64,000 nt of DNA from Burhinus oedicnemus (lineage: Eukaryota; Chordata; Aves; Charadriiformes; Burhinidae), in contig VFFE01006586.1 in the NCBI GenBank assembly GCA_008921705.1, positions 25,648 to 89,647 on the forward strand, written 5' to 3'. This document shows positions 1 to 10,300 of this stretch, piece by piece (the first letter of the stretch is position 1; every line of letters begins with the position of its first letter). The position numbers and the translations under genes were made by a program. The notes under the pieces were generated by a model. It ran no database searches, had not been told where the DNA came from, and saw nothing but the letters and a program-made list of their open reading frames with translations.

Positions 1-1
1 A

Positions 2-280
2 TGCCAGCCCTGTGGCCCGACCCCGCTGGCCAACAGCTGCAATGAGCCCTGTGTCAGGCAGTGCCAGGACTCCACCGTCGTCATCCAGCCCTCCCCCGTG
101 GTGGTGACCCTGCCCGGCCCCATCCTCAGCTCCTTCCCGCAGAGCACCGCCGTGGGATCCTCCACCTCCGCTGCCGTTGGCAGCATCCTCAGCTCTGAGG
201 GAGTGCCCATCTCCTCCGGGGGCTTTGGGCTCTCCGGCTTTGGCAGCCGCTACTGCGGCAGGAGGTGCCTCCCCTGCTAA
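2..280 (+). CDS. Feather-type beta-keratin (corneous beta-protein), 3' part, cut by window edge
   Basis: Structural protein of feather cells that polymerises through a central beta-sheet core. The frame starting at base 2 reads [13 protein letters not shown], then [11 protein letters not shown], and ends in a TAA at 278-280 after the terminal GRRCLPC. These are the N-terminal cysteine cluster, the hydrophobic proline/valine core (roughly [19 protein letters not shown]) and the serine/glycine tail with cysteines that define avian feather keratins. Family members are about 97-100 aa. The 92 codons visible here imply that only about 5-7 N-terminal residues lie outside the window. Such genes normally have one non-coding 5' exon and occur in tandem clusters, so relatives are expected to the left. 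The frame is intact. Which cluster member it is cannot be decided from this fragment. Confidence 0.95.
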   Translation, partial: CQPCGPTPLANSCNEPCVRQCQDSTVVIQPSPVVVTLPGPILSSFPQSTAVGSSTSAAVGSILSSEGVPISSGGFGLSGFGSRYCGRRCLPC

Positions 281-720
281 AGCTGCCAAAGCTGCCAAAG
301 CTGCCGGCAGTGGCGCTTGGGAAGTGCCCCAGGGACCCACGAGATGGTATTGGACTGGGGACGCAGCATCGGCTTGATCCTTCCGGAGGAGCTGAGCAAC
401 CCCAGCACCCCTTGCAAAAGGACGGGGCCAGCCCGGGCTCTCAGAAAGCACGGCCCGTGCCCATTTTTCCCCTCTTCCACTCTCTTCTTTGCCTTTTGTG
501 TCCTTGTTCTCTTGTGCTCCCTCAGGCTGTGAGCCCTACAAAGCCAGCCTAGGGAGGACCTGCTGGCTCTGTGGGGCAGGCAAGCGGACACCTGTCATGA
601 TCTCCGCCACAGCCATGGGGCACAGTCCAACCCTGGTGCTCCCTGCACTGGGGCCTCCACTCAAACGGACCTCATTTCCCTCTTTTGACTCATTAAAGTT
701 TTGATGCATCCCAGCCCGTG
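281..720 (+). other. 3' UTR of the feather keratin gene with polyadenylation signal
   Basis: Non-coding sequence after the keratin stop. It begins with three tandem copies of a 9-nt unit reading aaagctgcc, still resembling the C-terminal coding composition. An ATTAAA signal lies at 692-697, about 410 nt after the stop, which fits the usual feather keratin 3' UTR length. Cleavage would fall near 710-720. The ORFs in this stretch are not credible genes. Confidence 0.65.
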
Positions 721-862
721 CCTTTGTGTCGTCCTTTCTTGTGCAGATGCTCTCCCAAGATACTCAAGGACAGAGCTGTTGTTCAGGGTTGGTTCTGGGA
801 TGGGGATTGTTCAGAATGGTTGTGCAGTGGTTGTTAACCCAATGATTGTTAACTGTCACTGC

Positions 863-1601
863 GTGGTTGTCGTGGTTTGGGCCAGATTGGCCCAATCCGG
901 TGGAACAACAGATGCTCGCTCTCTCCTGCTCCGCTCAGGAGGCAAGAAAGAGGGAGAAAAAGAGAGACTTAAGAGTTTAGAAGGAACTAAACTACTTTAA
1001 CAAAATATTGATAATAAAATAATAAAAAGAAAAAATAATGAAATATATACAAAACCGTATCAAGCTCCCAGAATGACAACCACGTCACCAGCAGGCACTG
1101 GGGAAGTCCCAGACTGGACTCAGTGATGGATGGGAACTGGATTCCGGATCTGGATTCAGGATCGGGATCAAAGGCAGACAAAGAGACAGATTCCTCCCAG
1201 GACGACGGCCATTGAAAAAAGAGAGCTGACCCTTTGATCCCTCAGCTTTTATACTGAGCATGAGGCAGATGGGATGGAATACCCTGTTGGTCAGTTCTGG
1301 GTCACCTGTCCTGTCTGCTCCTCCCCGCAGCTGTGACCCCTCTACACTTTTCCGCTTCTGACCCTCCAATGGGGCAAGTAACAAAGTTGGCTGCCCTTGG
1401 TTGTTACAGCAATAAGTATAAGCAAGAGCCTCTCTGCATACTGTTCCTTGGCATCAGCTATAAACATGGGTCTTACCACTCTGAGAGCGAACAGTTTTCT
1501 GCACAACATGCTGTTAATTTCAGCAGTTAGAAGAGGCCTAGCTAAAAAGTAAAGTTACTGAACAAAATTGGTCCTGGTTTACCTAAAACCAGGACAGTGG
1601 T
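863..1601 (-). mobile_element. Solo LTR of an avian endogenous retrovirus (type B), with 5-bp target duplication
   Basis: The LTR runs 868-1596 (729 bp). It begins TGTCGTGG and ends CCAGGACA on the plus strand, so on the minus strand it is TGTCCTGG...CACGACA, with TG...CA ends. The 5 bp flanking each side are identical (gtggt at 863-867 and at 1597-1601). A TATA-like TATAAAAGC reads on the minus strand near 1243-1251, supporting minus orientation. No gag, pol or env sequence is attached, so it is a solo LTR left by LTR-LTR recombination. The ~70 bp at its right end (ttagaagag...agtaaagttactgaa) is homologous to the same end of the LTRs at 15456 and 49525, but the rest differs, so it is a related subfamily. 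A 5-bp duplication suits ERVL-like or some class I elements; the class is inference. Confidence 0.85.
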
Positions 1602-2074
1602 CCTTCCCTCTGTGGACACTCCAGACGCATACAGTCAGGAAGGAGGGTTTTTCTATGGGGAAGTTAGGGGTGCATGGGGCACATGGAGAACCTTCACCAT
1701 TCCCAAAGGAAGGGAAGGTGGGACTCAGTGCAGTGGGCCCCCTCAGGCATCATCACTTGCAGGTGAGGAGACATCCATGACTCCTTCAGAGCCCCTGGCC
1801 ATCAGGCCCAACTTTGTTGAGCCTGAGCCTCTGCCCAGAAATGCCCACTTGGCCTCAGTGCACTTGCTGCAGAAGGGGTGTGTGGCCACTCCAAGCTTGG
1901 TTCAGAAGCCTGGGCTGTGGAAGGCCCTGGCAGGGCAGCAGCCCCACAAGGTCTTGAGAAAGGAAGGAAAGGGAGTTCCTCTTGCTCTGGATGCCGCTGT
2001 GCTGGAGGGGAGAGGCTCAGGTAGAAAATGGTCCCAGAGAACATCAAAAGTGAGAATGAGGTAAATAGGCTCAC
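1602..2074. other. Unassigned sequence between solo LTR and CR1
   Basis: About 470 bp of moderately GC-rich DNA. An open frame at 1597-2064 (+) runs from the LTR junction into the following CR1, has no recognisable domain, and is probably chance. Confidence 0.4.
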
Positions 2075-2692
2075 AGTGCACACTGTCCTACATTGTATCA
2101 GGAACAGCGTGGCAAGCAGGACTAGGGAAGCAATCGTCCCCCCATACTCAGCGCTGGTGAAGCGCCACCTCGAATACTGTGTTCAGTTTTGGGTCCCTCG
2201 CTCCAAGAAAGACATTGAGGTGCTGGAGCGTGTCTAGAGAAGGGCAAGGAAGCTGGTGAAGGGTCTAGAGAACACGTCTTCTGAGGAGCAGCTGATGGAA
2301 TTAGGGTTGTTCAGCCTGGAGAAAAGGAGGCTGAGGGGAGACCTTATTGCTCTCTACAACTACCTGAAAGGAGGCTGTAGCCAAGTGGGGGTGGATCTCT
2401 TCTTCCAAGTAACAAGTGATAGGATGAGAGGAAATGGCCACAAGTTATGCAAGGGCAGGTTTAGATTGGATATGAGGAAAAATTTCTTCACCAAAAGGGT
2501 CATCAAACATTGGAACAGGCTGCCCTGGGAAGTGGTGGAATTGCCATCCCTGGAGGTATTTAAAAGATAGGTAGACGTGGTGCTGAGGGACATGGTTTAG
2601 TGGTGGTTTTGGCAGTGTTAAGTTAATGGTTAGACTCAATGATCTTAAAGGTCTCTTGCAACCTAGGTGATTCTATGATTCTGTGATTCTAT
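2075..2692 (+). mobile_element. CR1 LINE fragment, 3' end, plus strand
   Basis: 5'-truncated CR1 covering the end of ORF2 and the 3' UTR. The sense reading gives ...[25 protein letters not shown]..., then an in-frame TAG at about 2236, then the frame resumes. It contains the intact stretch aagaaagacattgaggtgctgg near 2206-2228, which matters for comparison with the copies at 22371 and 25272. It ends in repeated ATTCTATG/ATTCTGTG units near 2675-2692, the normal CR1 tail. CR1 insertions do not make target duplications, and none is seen. Dead copy. Confidence 0.93.
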
Positions 2693-3508
2693 CCATCTAT
2701 GCTGTGGGTTTCCTGGGGAAAGTTTCTGGCGAGATACTGAGGGCAAGAAGAGAGGCAGGGGATTGTGGCCAATCATTCTTTAAGGGGAGTCTGGAAGGTC
2801 TCCAAAGCACTGCTGTCACCAGCAAGAAAGACTGCATAGAGGTTTGCAGCTGTGGGAGGGAAGCTGCTGAACTGCCTCAGGACATTCCTGAGCATGATGA
2901 TGCAGGAACCTCCCAGAGCCCTAATCAGCAGTTGACTTGGTAGCAGAAACACTGCCAAATTTCTTCACATGCATCTTCCAGCCCCTTGCAAGTAAAAGCT
3001 CAAATGTGACTTAGGAAAATGTGTTCTGCTGGAGAACTCCATCAATATAAACATGTCCCCCACTGGAGAGATCGGCCCACTGTGGGCAGGGTCTGCTATG
3101 GAGGCAGGTGCTAATCAGTCTAAGGGAACAGACACACATGGCTCAGCTTCCTTGCCAGAGGCTGGCCGTGTTCATGACATCTCTTGAATTCACGACACAT
3201 ACCCCTGAATTTCTGAGAGTCTTTTCACTGTCTCCATGGTTGGAGAGCAGCACATAGTATTCAGCATTTCAAGGCTTGTCAGGACAGACTGTCAGCAAAT
3301 GAGAAGCTGCTTTCCCTCCTGCTTGCCTTTTCTTCAAGAAAAAAGATGAGGTGAAGATCAAACGTGGAAACAAGAAAGCAGAAGGCAAGGCAAGATGCAT
3401 TGCTGCTCAGGGTGCGTTTTGCAAAAGTCACGCATGCTCTGTCACCAAGTGACCTGTGACTGTGAAGAGACAGTTTCCCGTCAGAAGTTCTCCCAGTCAT
3501 AGTATCAA
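2693..3508. other. Unassigned sequence between two CR1 copies
   Basis: About 815 bp with no recognisable exon, repeat or RNA gene. Small ORFs on both strands lack any familiar motif. Confidence 0.4.
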
Positions 3509-4078
3509 AGAATCATAGAATCATTTAGGTTGGAAAAGACCTTTAAGATCATCTAGTCCAACCATTGACCCTACTCTACCAGGTCTGCCACTAAAACATG
3601 TCTCTAAGCACCACATCTACACGACTTTTAAAACACATCTAGGGATGGTGACTCAACCACCTCCCTGGGCAGCCTGTTCCAATGTTTGATAACTCTTTCA
3701 GTGAAAAATTTTTTCCTAATGTCCAGCCTAAACCTCCCCTGGCACAATTTGAACCCGTTTCCTCTTGTTCTATCGCTAGTTACTTGGGAGAAGAGATCAG
3801 CTCCCATCTCACTACAATCTCCTTCCAGGTAGTTGTAGAGAGCAGTAAGGTCTCCCCTGAGCCTTTTCTTCTCCAGACTAAACAATCCTAATTCCTTCAG
3901 CCACTCCTCATAAGACGTGTTCTCCAGACCCCTCACCAGCTTTGTTGCCCTTCTCTGGACACGCTCCAGCACCTCAATGTCCCTCCTATACTGTGGCGCC
4001 CAGAACTGAACACAGTACTCAAGCTGCAGCCTCACCAGCGCTGAGCACAGGGGCACCATCACTGCCCTGCTCCTCACG
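3509..4078 (-). mobile_element. CR1 LINE fragment, 3' end, minus strand
   Basis: Reverse-oriented CR1: the ATTCTATGATTCT tail lies at the left (about 3509-3525) and the coding part to the right. The minus-strand frame 3628-4077 (149 aa) reads [21 protein letters not shown], then [18 protein letters not shown] and further, the C-terminal end of CR1 ORF2, open over its whole length. It keeps the DIEVLERVQ segment that is deleted in the 22371 and 25272 copies. It faces the 2075-2692 copy tail to tail. Truncated at the 5' end near 4078. Confidence 0.93.
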
Positions 4079-4157
4079 TTCAGAAGGGAGCAAAGCCCAT
4101 CCTTCTATACGCAATGGCTGCATTAGATTCTGCAGTCCAACAGACAGCTCAGGACAG

Positions 4158-4240
4158 GCATAGAAACATAGTATTGTTTTGGCTGGAAGAGACCTTTCAG
4201 ATCATCAACTTCAACCATTAACCTAGCACTGCCAAGTTAC
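4158..4240 (-). mobile_element. Short CR1 3'-end fragment, minus strand
   Basis: About 80 bp matching the terminal CR1 3' UTR (aggcatagaaacatag, ggctggaagagaccttt, cagatcatcaacttcaacc). It is more diverged than the neighbouring copy and probably a separate, older, very short insertion. Confidence 0.75.
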
Positions 4241-7090
4241 CATTAGCATCCAAGACACGTGTCAATCATTCCCTGACTGGGGAACATTCTGGAAATTGGG
4301 ATAAAAAGAGTCACTCCTGTGTGTAAAACCTTGGGTTTACATAATGGTCAGAACTATTCCATGATCTGCATTACTGCGTATGAGAAACACGCCACTGCAA
4401 GATCACGTATGCAGGGACACATCTCAATCCTTTGAAAGATTTAGTCCCTCTCAGGCTTCTGGAAACAGTTATGATTTTATGTATTTCTGCAGATAAAAGG
4501 ACAGGAAGAGGCAAGCCTCTCTGTGCTTGAAAATGTCTGTTGTTAAAATTTCCATTCAAAAGAAGCCTACACTGTTCTCCTGATCTACTGTTATGATTCT
4601 ATAAACACACTATTTCCTGTACACTAAGATGATTCTGCTGTTGCTATTACCAGAGAGCATTGGTAAGTCTTCAGTTACCTCCTGGAATTAAATTAGGCAG
4701 GGCAGGACCTACTGCCAGAAAACCTTGTCCAGTAACTTCTAACTAAAACAGTGGGAAACCCTCTAGTGTATCTTCTTCCCCTCAAGGAAATCAGGAAATT
4801 GAAGGTCAGCTCTTTTTGCTCACATCCATATGTCTCCTCATTTGAAGGGCAACTGCTTTGAGGAGATGTGGGCTGTGAGCATGTATCGCCCAGGGAGGAT
4901 AGAAGTAGAGGCAGAGGCTAATGTTTTCAGCTCTACAGCAAATTGTTCCCAAGATCACATTTAGAGGGAGAAAATTAAAAAGTGCTGTTTTCTTTACAGA
5001 AAAACTACCTAGGTTCTAGATCAGAAGCCATCCACCCTCCCATCCCTGGCCTGTCTCACTGCTGAGAAACCTGTTCAGCTGCAACAGGAATTCACTTTAG
5101 GTGGAGTGGGGATGTACAGGTGGACATATTAATGCAAAACAAGTTTTGTAAGAAAATGCTAACCATAATGCTGGCCAGACTTGTATGTTGGTGCAGCTAT
5201 GGCAGAGCAATGATCATGAATATCACTGTCATGGATATAATCTTCACAGCATGATGAATGCCAGGAGGACTGTGACATAAAAATATTCAGTGTGCGTGAC
5301 TTACCCAGCAGCGCAAGCACAAGTCAACTTTTTCTGTAGGCTCTGTAATCCCTTGGTTTGCCCCTCATCCTGAAGCATTTCTACCTGACCAGAGTAGCTG
5401 TGTCCCCTAAGTTGGCATCTACAGCAGATTTGCTGCAATCAGACAACAGGGTAGAGGAGTTTGTTTTCTCATGGACAGTCAAATGGAAGATGAAAAGGCA
5501 CCTCAGCAATGCAAGCCCAGAGGGGACAGTCAGCCAGAAAGTAAACAATGGCTTCAGCAGGCCTTAAGCGCATCAGCACAGCAGTGACTCACCTTCAGCA
5601 GGGACTTAGGATCCTTCAGCTCTAGGGGATGCTTATCAGGCTCTGACAGTGCTGGGGAGAGACAGTGGTAGGAGACTTTCCAGTGTCCAAGAGGAGCCAG
5701 GATGGGTTGAAATTCTCCCTGCAGGCTTGCAAATTCATATGCATAGGAGGAGAAGAGAGCTGGGGGCACCCCTCTGGGATCCTGGGAGCCCAACCACTTG
5801 CTTGGGGCTGTGATGAGACACTTTGCCTGTCCAAGCCTCCTGGAGAGATTTCATAACGCCTCTGGGGAGGGTTCGTTGTATCAGAGTGGGCAGCGTAAGG
5901 GGGCCCAAGTCTCAGCCTAACAGCAGGCCTTTCCAAGAATATGCCTTCAATTCATGGGTCCTAAATTCACCTGAACTAGCTGCAAATGTCTGTCTGAGAG
6001 GCTTTCCAGCTCAGAGCCCCACTGGAACCAGTGAAAGGTCATAGCAGAGATGCAGCCTTGGAAACCAAATTGCTCCAGAAGTGCTACATGGGCAGTATCA
6101 AAGTCTGCGTGGTGGATGAGAATGTGTGAGGTCTGTGCAGCTAAGTTGTGATGCTTTTGGCCTGTTTTTACCAGAAAACTTTGCCAGGGAACAATGCACT
6201 GGAGTCTCCACTGATCTCCAAAGTCCAGCAAACTCTTTTCAGATGTTGGTTGCCACTTCTTGCCCTGGAAAAAGGGGGAACTGGAGGGAGAAGCTAAGAC
6301 CATGCTGCAGTGGAAAACACATCTCTTTTTACAGACATTTAGGTTTCCTCCCCTCACCCCTGAAAGGCACTATGTAACATCAGGGCACGGATCCCCTCAC
6401 AGAGCAGAGAATGTCCATCTTCCACACACATCCATGCTCTCCAGGCCTGTGTTCCACTCCACAGCAGCACAGGCAGGCCTGACACCTGCTGTTGAACGCA
6501 GTCCACACAAGCCACTGCTCAAGCAGATGCTGTGCTCTAGCCCCTGGGCTGCACCCCCATTCTGCAGCTGAAGGACCGGGGTGGTGGTTTGCAGAATCCA
6601 GGCCCCTGCATCGCCAGCCTTCTGCTTCCAAAAAGTATCTCTCCATTCATTTCTATGTCCACTGAACATTTATATTTTGGTTGCAAAATGAGACAATCAT
6701 GATGCAAAAGTAAGTGTTTTAGAACCCAGTAATGTGGGAAGAGGACGCAGCAGGGATCTCTGATTTCATTTGACAGTAAAACCTCAGTTTTTTTCCTCCC
6801 TCGTCGCATGTGCCCAAAAGCAGGGTGTAAAACGTGGCCTTCATTCAAAGCCATCTCTTTGCTCAGAGCCTTCGAGGTAGGAGACCTGTGGGAGCAGAAA
6901 TCAAGCAGGATAACCAAATCGCCTTGCTCCAAACATCTGGAAACAGCCCACAAGGTCAGGCCAGCCACCAGAGCTCCACCATGCCCTCAGCTGCCTTCCA
7001 GCTCCCGCTCAGTGGCAGCCTGCTGCAAGACTTCCAGGCCAGGGACACACTCTCCTTGCCTTGGGAAGGGGGTTCGAGTTTTCAGACCCC
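4241..7090. other. Unassigned 2.85-kb stretch upstream of the GTSF1-type promoter
   Basis: No CR1, LTR or recognisable exon seen. Several overlapping ORFs occur (for example minus-strand 5947-6357, 136 aa) but none shows a motif I recognise, and several strands and frames are open at once. A diverged old transposon or UTR of a neighbouring transcript cannot be excluded. Confidence 0.4.
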
Positions 7091-7228
7091 ATCTTGGGCA
7101 CCGGTGCCGAGGAGGCCCATGGTGCCAGGCCGGCCTTGCTCGAAGCGCGGTTTACCCTGGAGCAACCGGGCTCCGCCGCACCGTCTGGCCCGGACAAGAT
7201 GGCGCCCGACTGAGACCCCGGCCGCGGC

Positions 7229-7242
7229 GTTGCCCTGGCAAC
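7229..7242 (+). promoter_or_regulatory. RFX X-box palindrome
   Basis: GTTGCCCTGGCAAC: both half sites fit the RFX consensus GTNRCC-N(0-3)-RGYAAC with a 2-nt spacer. It lies 158 bp upstream of the ATG. A second, imperfect site (GTTGCCGGGAAAC) follows at 7282-7294. RFX factors drive testis and ciliary genes. That the site is used here is inference. Confidence 0.6.
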
Positions 7243-7399
7243 CGCCCCACAGCGGGAGGGGCCTCCAGCGGGATGGGGGCGGTTGCCGGGAAACAGCCGC
7301 GCAGGCGCAAAGGCGCCGCAGCGCAGGGCCACCGCTATCGGGGGAGCGGCGGTCCCCCCGGCTCCGGCGGCCTGGCGCTCTGCGGAGCCCTTCTCTGCC

Positions 7400-10300
7400 A
7401 TGGAGCTGGAGGATGACTTCGGTGAGGCTCGGGGTGGGGTGGGAAGGGGAAGGGGAAGGGGAGTGCCTTCTTGCTGCAGGCAGGCCCCGGCCCGGCCCGG
7501 CCCGGCCCGGCCCGGCCCGGCTCCACGACAGCAGGTCTGGGTCGGCCTCCGTGCTCTGCGCCTCAGCCAAGAAGGTTCTAGTGGGTTGCTGATTATTATA
7601 ACTAGGCCAGCGTTCTATGTGGTCACCGCACCAGGCATGCTTCTGGTGCGGATGGGGTCTGGCCTTTAGGAAGTGTCTGAATAAAGTGACTTAGTTTGTT
7701 TAAAGCATTACTCCCGCCTGGAGCTGTTGACTCAGCTGACTCCAGACACGCATTTTTTGGATTGTTGTGGATTTGTGTTCACATGCAGTATGGCTGGGGA
7801 CCGGGATCTCATTTGCATGTGGCATTGCTGTGGTGCCACGGAGGATTTGCTCATTGCAGCCATGGGTTAACTGCAGCTGCTCACCTGATCAAGCCAGCTC
7901 CTGTGATTTTTGTCTTTGCTGTTTTTATGTAGTGTGGTGAGGGCTTTCCTCTTCCTCTGGTACTCATTTCTGTCTCCTTCCTTTTACTGGTAATGCACCT
8001 GTTCTGATCTTGTGTTGGACCAGTTCATGGAGAGAAACCACTTCTGATTGCTCTTCCAGGGGCAGCTGAACCAGTACAAAGCTTGTCAATCCTTCTTAAT
8101 GACGAAGTCTAGTTCTCAGCAGTTCTGGTGACCTAAACTGGCTAATGGCAGGGAGAGGTGCTCACAGGTGGCAGAGCTGACAGCAGCAGCACTGCACAAC
8201 TGAGATGGAAAGAAGGATTAGGTCCATCCTTCCTTCCTTCCTGGTGGCTCGCAGCATGAAGCGTGCTCAGTGTGAATTGTTGAGCAACATCTTAACGAGT
8301 TGTCAGCCTGTGGGCTGATATAGCTCCCTGACCTGTCTGTTGAGACAACTGAGTACCAATGCATGTGTAACAGAAGGGGATGTAATGGCAGGGGAGAGGC
8401 TACACAGCAGCAGCCCATGCTTAGATCTGTTTAAGCTACTGTGTAATCGTATCCTAAATGTGCTAAAAGCCTGGGCAAAAAGAGTGGCAGAGCAGAAAGG
8501 ATGAAAGAAGCCTGGTCTGGCTCCTTGGTGTCTACTCCACAAACAGACCCAGAGGCAGCAGAAGAGACTTGTGTCTCCTGGCTGTCTATCTTCCTCACTG
8601 AGAATACGGCAATGTGGTTTTTTTAATAGATATATTAATATTTCCATTTTAATATATTTTATCTAGAGATAGATAAAAAAATTGTATCATGTATGCATGC
8701 ACTCATGCTGCCTCACTGTTCAGTGCCTAGATTCTTAGGTGGTTTAGCTGGTTTAGTAACTCCTCAGCTCCTAAATAATTGTAAGACTTCTGAAAAATTT
8801 CACTTAGAAGTCACATGCACCATATTAGGCAGGCTGCTTCCTCAGAAATAAAGCTAAACTAGCTTTAGAAATAAAGTAAAACTAGCTGTTGATCAAAAAG
8901 GATTTGGTTCAGACTGACGATGCTGCTGAGGCACTGGTGGGTGTGTCATCATCTCACTGATTTTCCTCTAACATAGCTGGAAAAGTACTGCTGGCCTCAT
9001 TCACTTTGAGTAAGCGTGGTTACCAACCTAATGTGGTAAAGAGTTATTATGCTCAGTGCTACTCAGTATTCTCTGTCTGTTTTGACTAACATCCCAGTCT
9101 CCGCAAACTTCAAAATTAATTTCTTTGGTTATGCAAAACAGATGCCTGCCTTAATGAATGGTTTCAAACTAAGAACAACTGGTTTAGCTCCCTAAGATCA
9201 CAGTCCTAATGTGGAGGTACGGTTTTTTCCCCGCTTTGCTGTGTTAGTGATGCTAGATCTTGTCTTTCTGACTACTTTGTGGGGTTTTTTTCTCTCTGTT
9301 CTTCCATTCTACTAGATGTTTTGGATCCAGAGAGATTAATACAATGTCCATATAACAAGCACCATCGAATCAGAGCCAGTCGGTTTCCCTACCACCTTGT
9401 AAAGTGTAGGAAGGTAAGCCGGACTGCCAAACAAGGTGCAGGACGGGAGTAATTCTGTATGTGTAAATATGACATGCATGTTCTTCTCATTCTTGTTGCA
9501 TTTGCTGGCTGGAGTAGGTTTCTAACAAATAGCTTTGTTTAGCCTTTATTTCATATAACTTTATTATTTGTTTAGTAATAGCTTCAAGCACATGTTAATT
9601 CACCCAAGACCAGTGTGGCTCTGGTCAAAGGAGGTACAGTTTCTTCATGGTTAGGTCAGGGAGGAAATTCTGGTCTCTTCTAGCAGCTCACATGGTTGTC
9701 AGATACGTTTTTCTACTTTAAGTTGGAGAACTCAGACTGAGTTATGTGCACCCCTTCTGGCTAGTCAGAGTAGAAGCATTGTGATGTTGCAATTCAGGCT
9801 TTACGTGCTGGAAATGCAGCTGAATAGTAGAGTTGGGGTTTTTTTATTTTGTTTTGCTAATAACTGTTTAATATACATCTGGCAGAAACTGCACATCCTG
9901 GGCTCAGCACATATAGTAGAGGGTTTTTTCCCTCTCTCCCATCTTTTATCCAGAATTTGAATACAAATCACTTAATAGGAAGCATTTCTTCCTCTCTTCT
10001 CTGTTGTCCTCGTGGTTTGTTTGTTTTCTTTAAACCTGCCAAGTGGTAGCATCTGATTGAGCTTTGGGTTTTTGCTGAGACCTTTTGAAAACTGGTCCTC
10101 TTTAAGCTTGGCAATATGTTTTTAAAACAATATAGCAGTGCTGTGCTTTCTAGTTAAGATGCAGTTGTAAGGTGTATGTCTTATCAGTACTTATAAACAA
10201 TTCATTTTGGTGGAGCTAGTGCCTTAAAAAAATATTAAGAAACAGATGAAAGTGGTGAGAAGAGCTAAGTTGCAAGTACCTCCATCTTCCCAGCATTAAA

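Larger units (their letters stand above)
7091..7540 (+). promoter_or_regulatory. CpG-island promoter of the GTSF1-type gene
   Basis: CpG-dense, GC-rich block ending just past the first coding exon (7400-7421). It contains the YY1-like motif aagatggcgcc at 7196-7206, a perfect RFX X-box at 7229-7242, a near match at 7282-7294, several GC boxes, and then a G-rich/CCCGG repeat stretch in intron 1. There is no TATA box near the ATG, as expected for a CpG promoter. The transcription start is inferred to lie between the X-box and 7399. Confidence 0.65.

Noticed and set aside
5947..6357. 136-aa minus-strand ORF
   Set aside because: No recognised motif, no splice or promoter context; the plus strand is partly open across the same bases.
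6834..7592. 252-aa ORF and several antisense ORFs over the CpG island
   Set aside because: They lie across the GTSF1-type promoter and first exon in other frames; high GC lowers stop frequency and no motif is seen.
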